11,516 nt of DNA from Chloroflexota bacterium (lineage in GTDB: Bacteria; Chloroflexota; Anaerolineae; Anaerolineales; UBA4823), in NCBI GenBank assembly GCA_021849525.1, contig JAJZSS010000020.1, positions 1 to 11,516 of the forward strand. Reading direction: 5' to 3'. Shown in pieces: positions 6,937 to 11,516 of this stretch (position 1 is its first letter; each line of letters begins with the position of its first letter). The notes under the pieces are model-generated. The model had not been told where the DNA came from and did no database searches. It worked only from the letters and a program-made list of their open reading frames with translations. Both the position numbers and the translations under genes were made by a program.

Positions 6937-7408
6937 TCGGAGGATCATCCTTGCCAAACAAACGCAGCCATTCCTCGATTTCTGTGGCATTCAAAGCAGG
7001 TTGATTTTCGTTGGAAGATGGTTCTCTCTGACCCGCCTCGTACATAAGTCTGGCAAACGTATCGGAGGAAATCACGTTTGCATGGGCAGCTTTGGCGGCA
7101 GTTTGTACTCGCCTATCGGAACTTACGACAGTCCATTGGCGGGCTTGTTTACCCAAACGCAATAAGCGTGCTTCGATCGCCTGGTCTGCCGTAATTCCCT
7201 GGCGGACAAAATAAGCCTTGACGGCCCCATATTTACGGTTGTGAGCTTGCCCGGCAGGCGCATTATCAAAATAGACTTCGACGGTTTTTCGTGCCGCGCG
7301 GCAGAATTCTTGCAACAAAGAGATCAATTGCGCCTCGTCATCCGGGTCTTGTAAGCTCAAGCCCTGGATGTTGGGGATCAGATTGTGCCCATCGATGATG
7401 TAGCTCAT
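6929..7408 (-). CDS. NYN-domain ribonuclease, YacP/Rae1-like
   Basis: This 159-residue protein belongs to the PIN-like NYN_YacP family. In Bacillus the family member Rae1 (YacP) is an endoribonuclease that cleaves mRNA in the ribosomal A site; that activity is known there and only inferred here. The N-terminus MSYIIDGHNLIPN carries the hallmark acidic residue Asp6. Other conserved acidic positions are Asp48 (VYFDNA), Asp75 (GITADQAIE) and Asp98 (VVSSDRR). The tail ATEIEEWLRLFGKDDPP is typical of the family. An in-frame ATG at 7471 would add 21 residues, but they lie upstream of the conserved start and would overlap the promoter at 7415-7443, so I chose 7408. No ribosome-binding site precedes it, which fits a leaderless message. 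The gene is divergent from the LysM/lamin-tail gene and convergent with the phosphatase operon. Confidence 0.85.
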   Translation of the reverse strand: MSYIIDGHNLIPNIQGLSLQDPDDEAQLISLLQEFCRAARKTVEVYFDNAPAGQAHNRKYGAVKAYFVRQGITADQAIEARLLRLGKQARQWTVVSSDRRVQTAAKAAHANVISSDTFARLMYEAGQREPSSNENQPALNATEIEEWLRLFGKDDPPIK

Positions 7409-7414
7409 AGTTGG

Positions 7415-7443
7415 ATTGTAGTGTTGAATCGAGCGAGAGTCAA
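7415..7443 (-). promoter_or_regulatory. Sigma-70-type promoter of the NYN gene, apparently leaderless
   Basis: Read on the minus strand, TTGACT (7443-7438) and TACAAT (7420-7415) are separated by exactly 17 bases, each hexamer one mismatch from consensus. Six bases, CCAACT, separate the -10 from the ATG at 7408, so the expected transcription start coincides with the first base of the start codon or falls within a base or two of it. This supports the 7408 start and a leaderless mRNA. Confidence 0.65.
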
Positions 7444-7458
7444 ATTGTCCAGTTGATG

Positions 7459-7487
7459 TTGGCACATCCATTGATTTATGCTATGAT
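7459..7487 (+). promoter_or_regulatory. Sigma-70-type promoter of the LysM/dnaX/recR gene cluster
   Basis: TTGGCA (7459-7464) and TATGAT (7482-7487) are separated by exactly 17 bases; each is one mismatch from consensus. The predicted start near 7494 gives a leader of about 14 bases that consists mainly of the purine-rich ribosome-binding site GGGAGAAGAGAG before the ATG at 7508. Its -35 lies 15 bases from the -35 of the opposing NYN promoter, so the two polymerase sites are back to back. Confidence 0.55.
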
Positions 7488-7507
7488 TTCGCTGGGAGAA
7501 GAGAGCC

Positions 7508-8221
7508 ATGAAGGGATCGAAGCGCCTGTTTTATTACCTGTTCTTGAATATTCTGGTATCAGCCTGTACGACATTTGCGGTGCTTAGCATTTGGGATCGG
7601 GCTCAAGGGTCCAGCACAGGTGGATTGCTGCCGATTGCAATCAGCTCGATCTTTGCGCAAGATACACCCACGCCAGCTGCTACTTCGCTGGCTGAGGTTG
7701 CACCTCCTTTACCCGAAATGACTCCGACGCCGAAAGTCTATATCTACACTGTCCGGGATGGCGATACATTTGCTTCCATCGCCGATGAATTCGAGATCCC
7801 CATGCAAGAATTGCTCGATTTCAACGGCTTTACCAATCCAAATGTCCTGGGTGTTGGCGAAGTCCTGCAAATTCCACTCCCTACGGCGGCACCCGAAGCA
7901 GTGCTCGCGCCAGCAAACGTGGTTATTGAAAGTGTGATTGGTGTGGGCGATCTGGCAAGCGAGCGCGTGCTGGTGAAGCATTCTGGCGAAGGAGAGGTTT
8001 CACTGGCTGGCTGGAAATTGCGCGACGCAGATGGTCATGAATTTATTTTCCCGGAGCTGACTCTCTTCAAAGACGGAGCGATCAGCATTCAAACCCGGGT
8101 CGGCAATAACACAGTGGTCGACCTCTTTTGGGGATTGGACCAGCCTATCCTTCAAAGCGGAGAGAAGGTTGAATTGCTGGACGCGGCTGGCAATATCGTC
8201 AGCTCTTATCAGGTGCCTTGA
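7508..8221 (+). CDS. Membrane-anchored LysM and lamin-tail-domain protein
   Basis: This 237-residue protein is probably anchored on the outer face of the cytoplasmic membrane. A basic start (MKGSKR) is followed by a hydrophobic helix at about 7-29. VSAC at 17-20 fits a lipobox, but the hydrophobic stretch continues beyond the cysteine, so an uncleaved anchor is at least as likely. A Pro/Thr/Ala-rich linker covers about 51-76. One LysM domain, which in general binds N-acetylglucosamine polymers such as peptidoglycan, spans about 79-123 (YTVRDGDTFASIADEF through GEVLQIP). A lamin-tail (LTD) beta domain spans about 136-236, with LAGWKLRDADGHEFIF and the final SGEKVELLDAAGNIVSSY characteristic. 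The start has GGGAGAAG at 7494-7501 and a promoter just upstream. It precedes DUF1992 by 27 bases, so it may share a transcript with dnaX and recR. Its cellular role is unknown. Confidence 0.8.
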   Translation: MKGSKRLFYYLFLNILVSACTTFAVLSIWDRAQGSSTGGLLPIAISSIFAQDTPTPAATSLAEVAPPLPEMTPTPKVYIYTVRDGDTFASIADEFEIPMQELLDFNGFTNPNVLGVGEVLQIPLPTAAPEAVLAPANVVIESVIGVGDLASERVLVKHSGEGEVSLAGWKLRDADGHEFIFPELTLFKDGAISIQTRVGNNTVVDLFWGLDQPILQSGEKVELLDAAGNIVSSYQVP

Positions 8222-8248
8222 CCCGCGATTTATCCGTGGAAGTCAGCC

Positions 8249-8701
8249 ATGCCCGACATTGAAGAGTTGATCCGGCAGGCGATGCTTGCTGGTAAATTTG
8301 GCGATTTGCCCGGTAAAGGCAAGCCTCTTCACCTGGGCGATAATCCGCATGCCAATCCCGAATGGCGCCTGGCTTACCATCTCCTGCAATCCAATGGGTT
8401 TGTGTTACCCTGGATTGAGCAGCGCCATGATATCGAGCAAGAATTTGCAGCCGCTTGTGGCAACCTCGCGCGAAGCTGGGACTGGCGTAACTCAATCGAA
8501 GCAAAAAAATTTCCTGCAGATCAGATAACAAACGAATGGCACCAGGCGCTGGAAAGCTTTTCTAACCAGGTGCAGCACCTCAACCAGCGCGTTCGTGATT
8601 ACAACTTACAGGCGCCTGCTGTAGATTTTCAAATGCCCGCGATCAATGTGCAACGTGAGATCGAGCGGTTGACCGCTGCGCCCCCTTCTGATAGACTCTA
8701 G
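8249..8701 (+). CDS. DUF1992 (DnaJ homologue subfamily C member 28 conserved domain) protein
   Basis: This 150-residue protein carries the DUF1992 signature LIRQAMLAGKFGDLPGKGKPL at residues 7-27, followed by a segment rich in helix-forming residues (NPEWRLAYHLLQSNGFVLPWIEQRHDIEQEF). The domain is shared with eukaryotic DNAJC28 but there is no J domain here, as is usual in bacteria. Its function is not established. The ATG is supported by GTGGAAG at 8236-8242. The stop codon lies two bases before the dnaX ATG, and dnaX has no ribosome-binding site of its own that I can see, so the two are probably translationally coupled. That placement hints at a link with replication or repair, or merely convenient co-transcription. 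Confidence 0.85.
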   Translation: MPDIEELIRQAMLAGKFGDLPGKGKPLHLGDNPHANPEWRLAYHLLQSNGFVLPWIEQRHDIEQEFAAACGNLARSWDWRNSIEAKKFPADQITNEWHQALESFSNQVQHLNQRVRDYNLQAPAVDFQMPAINVQREIERLTAAPPSDRL

Positions 8702-8703
8702 CC

Positions 8704-10287
8704 ATGTCACAGGCTTTATATCGCAAATGGCGGCCCCAAACCTGGGATGAGGTGGTGGGGCAAGAACATGTGATTCAAACCCTGCACAATGCGTTGATTG
8801 CAGAGCGCGTTGCGCATGCCTATTTGTTCGCCGGGCCACGCGGCACAGGCAAAACGACTACTGCCCGCCTCCTGGCAAAGGCTGTGAACTGTCTCGCCGA
8901 TGACCTGGCACAGCGTCCCTGCGGCGAGTGCGCCCATTGTAAAGCGGTGAGTGAAAGCCGGTTCCTTGATTTGATCGAGATCGATGCCGCTTCAAATACC
9001 AGCGTCGACGATGTGCGCGATCTGCGGGACAAGATCAACTTCTCCCCTAACCAGGGTCGTTATAAAGTCTATATCATCGATGAAGTTCATATGCTCTCAA
9101 CTGCAGCCTTCAACGCTCTGTTGAAGACCCTGGAAGAGCCTCCGTCGCATGCAATCTTCATCCTGGCGACAACGGAAATCCACAAAATTCCTGCTACCGT
9201 TCTCTCGCGCTGCCAGCGGCACGAATTCCGGCGTATCCCGGTTGCAGATATTGTTGCCCTCCTGCGGATAAAAGCCGAACAGGAGAAAATCCTCGTCGCA
9301 ACGGATGCCCTGACATTAATCGCCCGCCAGGCAACCGGCGCGCTGCGCGATGCAATATCCCTGTTGGATCAGCTGGCTTCTACCGGGCAGAAGATTACCC
9401 TGGAGATGGCTCAAAATCTGCTCGGAACGGCTGCCAGTCAGGCTGTATTGGATATTGTCGAAGCGTTGATTGCCAGACAGCCGGACGTGGGTATTTCTAC
9501 TCTTCAGCTTGCGCTGGATGGGGGCAGCGATCCTCGCCAGTTCGCCCGCCAATTTGTTGATTATTTGCGGGATTTACTGTTGATGCGGATGGGTAATGCC
9601 GATCAGATCGACGCAACATCGGAAACCCGGGCGATCATGGCCCGCCAGGCCCAGACCTTCACGCCTGCGGAGCTGCTGCGCCTGATCCGTTTATTCAATG
9701 CAGCCGCGAATGATAGCAAGAATGCCTGGCAGCCCTCTTTGCCTCTAGAGCTGGCTTTTGTGGAGGCTTTAGAGCCGCCGGACGAGACGGAGCCAGAGCT
9801 TGCCAGTGCACCATCCAGAGTGAAACCGGCCATGGCTCCCCGGAAAACGCAGCCAAGGGTTGAATCCACCGCTGCGGTAGAATCTGTGAACGACGAGGTA
9901 GCTCCTGTGAATACCCCGGTTGACGGCTTGCCTCTCGAAGATCAAACGTTTAAACGGGTTAATGAGCAATGGAAGCGCATCCTCCAAACCATCGGTCAAC
10001 GCAGCAAGCAGACCCAGGCCTTGCTGAATTCGTGCAAGCCCTTCGGGATGAAAGATGGCGTGCTTTTCTTAGGATTTAACGGTGAATTTGCCAAAACGAA
10101 GATGGAAAAAGGCGAGCATATGGACCTGACTCGCCAGACAATCCAGCAAGTTTTGGGATTAGATTTGCCCATGCGGTGTTTTGTCGCTGCCGGACGGAGC
10201 GGAACATTACCTCCAGATGTTGAAAGCGATGGTATGGTCGCCGCGGCGATGCGCGATCTGGGCGGTGAGCTGGTAGATGTACAATAA
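8704..10287 (+). CDS. dnaX: DNA polymerase III subunit gamma/tau
   Basis: DnaX is the AAA+ ATPase of the clamp loader, which loads the beta sliding clamp at the replication fork. Walker A is GPRGTGKT at residues 44-51. The zinc module uses Cys63, Cys73, Cys76 and Cys79. Walker B is VYIIDEVHML at 122-131. Sensor 1 is LATTE at 154-158, the arginine-finger SRC motif is at 168-170, and sensor 2 is GALRDAISLLDQL from 212. The clamp-loader oligomerisation domain follows to about 350, then a Pro/Glu/Ala-rich linker (about 358-405), then a conserved C-terminal domain (about 415-527). At 527 residues it is shorter than the 643-residue E. coli tau, which is common outside Proteobacteria. I found no A-AAA-AAG slippery heptamer, so a frameshifted gamma form is not predicted. 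It is followed by ebfC and recR, a widely conserved order. Confidence 0.96.
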   Translation: MSQALYRKWRPQTWDEVVGQEHVIQTLHNALIAERVAHAYLFAGPRGTGKTTTARLLAKAVNCLADDLAQRPCGECAHCKAVSESRFLDLIEIDAASNTSVDDVRDLRDKINFSPNQGRYKVYIIDEVHMLSTAAFNALLKTLEEPPSHAIFILATTEIHKIPATVLSRCQRHEFRRIPVADIVALLRIKAEQEKILVATDALTLIARQATGALRDAISLLDQLASTGQKITLEMAQNLLGTAASQAVLDIVEALIARQPDVGISTLQLALDGGSDPRQFARQFVDYLRDLLLMRMGNADQIDATSETRAIMARQAQTFTPAELLRLIRLFNAAANDSKNAWQPSLPLELAFVEALEPPDETEPELASAPSRVKPAMAPRKTQPRVESTAAVESVNDEVAPVNTPVDGLPLEDQTFKRVNEQWKRILQTIGQRSKQTQALLNSCKPFGMKDGVLFLGFNGEFAKTKMEKGEHMDLTRQTIQQVLGLDLPMRCFVAAGRSGTLPPDVESDGMVAAAMRDLGGELVDVQ

Positions 10288-10315
10288 ATTACAGCATACA
10301 GAGGAGTGAATCAAG

Positions 10316-10645
10316 ATGTCCAAAGGATTTAAGGGTCCGAAGATGCCTAACCAGATGGGTATGGTGCAGCAATTACAGAAACTTCAAGAGCAGATTCAGG
10401 CCACCCAGGCGCAACTGGCCACAGAAGTCGTCAGCGCTACGGCAGGAGGTGGCGCGGTCAAGGTGAGCGTTACTGGCGACCAGCACTGCCAAGCCGTCGA
10501 GATTGACCCGGAAATCCTGAAGGATGGCGATGTCGAGCTGCTCCAGGATATGATCCTGACGGCTTTTAACTCAGCGCTTGAAAAATCGCGCGCCATGGCT
10601 GCCGAGCGACTCGGGCCCCTGGCGGGGGGTGGCTTGCCTTTTTAG
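10316..10645 (+). CDS. ebfC: Nucleoid-associated protein, YbaB/EbfC family
   Basis: This 109-residue protein is a YbaB/EbfC family DNA-binding protein, known elsewhere to form dimers that bind and bridge DNA. A Met/Gly/Lys-rich N-terminus precedes a long helix (about 14-40, MGMVQQLQKLQEQIQATQAQLATEV). The conserved core follows (ATAGGGAVKVSVTGDQHCQAVEIDPEIL, about 42-69), then a C-terminal helix (VELLQDMILTAFNSALEKSRAMAAERLG). The glycine-rich end is common in the family. The ATG is preceded by GAGGAG at 10301-10306. It lies 28 bases after dnaX and 25 before recR, the usual arrangement, and is probably co-transcribed with both. Confidence 0.95.
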   Translation: MSKGFKGPKMPNQMGMVQQLQKLQEQIQATQAQLATEVVSATAGGGAVKVSVTGDQHCQAVEIDPEILKDGDVELLQDMILTAFNSALEKSRAMAAERLGPLAGGGLPF

Positions 10646-10670
10646 GTAGCCTTCGCTTGCCTCACAATCG

Positions 10671-11282
10671 ATGAGTATACTGCTTCCAGAACCCATTCAG
10701 AATTTGATCAATGCTTTCAGCCGCCTGCCGGGGATTGGCCCCAAAACGGCTTCGCGGCTGACTTTCCATTTGCTGCGTACCTCGGACGAGCTGCCAAACG
10801 ACCTGGCTCAGGCATTGCTTGAGCTTAAGTCCAATACAACCTACTGCCCAATTTGCTTTAATATCACCATGGCAGGTCGTCAGGAATGTGAGATTTGCGG
10901 CGATCCGCAACGTGACCCGGGTATAATCTGCGTGGTGGAAGAGCCGCTCGATGTGCTTGCCCTCGAAAGAACCGCCGCTTACCAGGGTCGATATCATGTC
11001 TTACATGGCGCCCTCTCGCCGATCGAAGGCATCGGCCCGGACGATCTGAAAGTTCGCGAGCTGCTGGATCGTGTACGGGCCGGCGGCGTTGTGGAAATCA
11101 TCCTGGCGACAAATCCAAGCATGGAAGGGGATTACACATCCTCGTACCTTCAGCAGCAGCTGGCGGCGAGCGGAGTGCGTATGACCCGCCTGGCCCGTGG
11201 TTTGCCGGTTGGCGGGGATCTGGAATACGCTGATCAAAGCACTCTCCTGCGTGCCCTCTCTGGGCGGCAGGAGATGAACTGA
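10671..11282 (+). CDS. recR: Recombination mediator protein RecR
   Basis: RecR works with RecO (and RecF) to load RecA on single-stranded DNA during gap repair. The protein has 203 residues, the normal length. A helix-hairpin-helix is seen at LPGIGPKTASRL (19-30). The zinc finger has Cys59, Cys62, Cys73 and Cys76. The Toprim domain runs from about residue 83 (IICVVEEPLDVLALE) to the conserved ATNPSMEGDYTSSYL segment. The C-terminal RLARGLPVGGDLEYADQSTLLRALSGR is highly characteristic. The start lacks a clear ribosome-binding site; the reading frame begins with the family-typical MSILLPEPIQNLINAFSRLPG, so ATG 10671 is kept, with translational coupling to ebfC likely. A hairpin in the convergent gap downstream may end the operon. 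Confidence 0.97.
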   Translation: MSILLPEPIQNLINAFSRLPGIGPKTASRLTFHLLRTSDELPNDLAQALLELKSNTTYCPICFNITMAGRQECEICGDPQRDPGIICVVEEPLDVLALERTAAYQGRYHVLHGALSPIEGIGPDDLKVRELLDRVRAGGVVEIILATNPSMEGDYTSSYLQQQLAASGVRMTRLARGLPVGGDLEYADQSTLLRALSGRQEMN

Positions 11283-11317
11283 TCCATAATTTCGTCTGCT
11301 TACGTAGAATATGGTAG

Positions 11318-11344
11318 CTCCTCAGCTTTAACCAGGCTGGGGAG
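11318..11344. terminator. Hairpin between recR and the convergent gene, possible terminator
   Basis: CTCCTCAGC (11318-11326) pairs with GCTGGGGAG (11336-11344), nine pairs with one G-T wobble, around a nine-base loop. On the plus strand it is followed by TCATTTGTTT, a weak T-rich stretch that suits termination of the recR operon. The stop codon of the opposing gene (11328-11330) lies inside the loop, so for that gene the hairpin spans the end of the coding sequence. Confidence 0.4.
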
Positions 11345-11516
11345 TCATTTGTTTACCGGTTTCGCTGGCGTCATAACCTTCCAGGTTTTGGATGATGCGG
11401 CGGATTTCTGCGCTTTGCAGGCTATCGAGTAATGGCTGCATCCCTGGAGAATCCAGCAGGGTGGCCGGCATCACCAGGTCAAAGCGTTCTTGAAATAAGG
11501 GAATAAAATCCAGCCC
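11328..11516 (-). CDS. C-terminal fragment of a ModA-like substrate-binding-domain protein (partial)
   Basis: Sixty-two codons and a TAA stop are present; the gene continues beyond the right edge. The translation begins GLDFIPLFQERFDLVMPA and includes LLDSLQSAEIRRIIQNLEGYD and SETGK. This pattern (LDFIPL, then ERYDLVIP, then a short helix, then GYD-TG) matches what I recall of the C-terminal end of the periplasmic-binding-protein-like domain (PF12727 type) found fused to MoeA-like molybdopterin enzymes or to DNA-binding domains in many bacteria and archaea. Which fusion this is cannot be seen. A link to molybdate or tungstate sensing or cofactor synthesis is an inference. It is convergent with recR, 45 bases apart. 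Confidence 0.7.
   Translation of the reverse strand, partial: GLDFIPLFQERFDLVMPATLLDSPGMQPLLDSLQSAEIRRIIQNLEGYDASETGKQMTPQPG

Noticed and set aside
7409..7471. Longer NYN protein starting at ATG 7471
   Set aside because: The extra 21 residues do not look like the family, have no ribosome-binding site, and overlap a near-consensus promoter for the shorter form.
8249..8531. Overlapping open frames on both strands inside the DUF1992 gene
   Set aside because: They lack family resemblance, and the plus-strand DUF1992 frame has a clear signature motif and ribosome-binding site; the others are shadows.
8704..10287. Programmed frameshift in dnaX producing a gamma form
   Set aside because: No A-AAA-AAG heptamer or similar in-frame slippery run was found; the A-rich stretches near 9267, 9284 and 10107 do not fit the pattern.

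Overview
This window looks like a piece of a Chloroflexota chromosome, most likely class Anaerolineae. That is an inference from the moderate GC content, the style of the proteins (very long multi-GAF SpoIIE phosphatase, LysM plus lamin-tail surface protein, DUF1992 beside dnaX) and general resemblance to remembered Anaerolineae proteins; no database search was possible. No insertion sequence, CRISPR array, tRNA or rRNA gene is visible.

Layout. (1) 65-1378, minus strand: a 12-helix MFS transporter. (2) 1642-6714, plus strand: a three-gene partner-switching operon consisting of a STAS anti-sigma factor antagonist, a GHKL serine kinase/anti-sigma factor and a 1386-residue cytosolic phosphatase with about six GAF domains and a C-terminal SpoIIE/PP2C domain. 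It is led by a perfect extended -10 promoter, and two clean hairpins separate its first two genes. No sigma factor gene is present. (3) 6715-6928: a gene-free stretch carrying three consecutive strong hairpins. Two have the same seven-base loop (GGGGGGA on plus, TCCCCCC on minus) on stems that differ by compensating base pairs, and the third loop and one linker carry GGAGGG (CCCTCC on minus). This is the best candidate here for an undescribed structured RNA. It ends at an AT-rich inverted repeat that probably terminates the converging transcripts. (4) 6929-7408, minus strand: a YacP/Rae1-like NYN ribonuclease with a near-consensus promoter placed so that its mRNA should be leaderless. (5) 7508-11282, plus strand: a likely operon, read from a second near-consensus promoter back to back with the previous one, encoding a LysM/lamin-tail envelope protein, a DUF1992 protein, DnaX, the YbaB/EbfC nucleoid protein and RecR. 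(6) 11328-11516, minus strand: the last 62 codons of a protein with a ModA-like substrate-binding domain, convergent with recR.

How the genes work together. The STAS, kinase and phosphatase genes should form a switch in which the GAF-regulated phosphatase reactivates the phosphorylated STAS protein, which then captures the kinase and frees an unknown partner. DnaX, EbfC and RecR form a well-known replication/recombination cluster; the DUF1992 protein is tightly coupled to it, two bases before dnaX.
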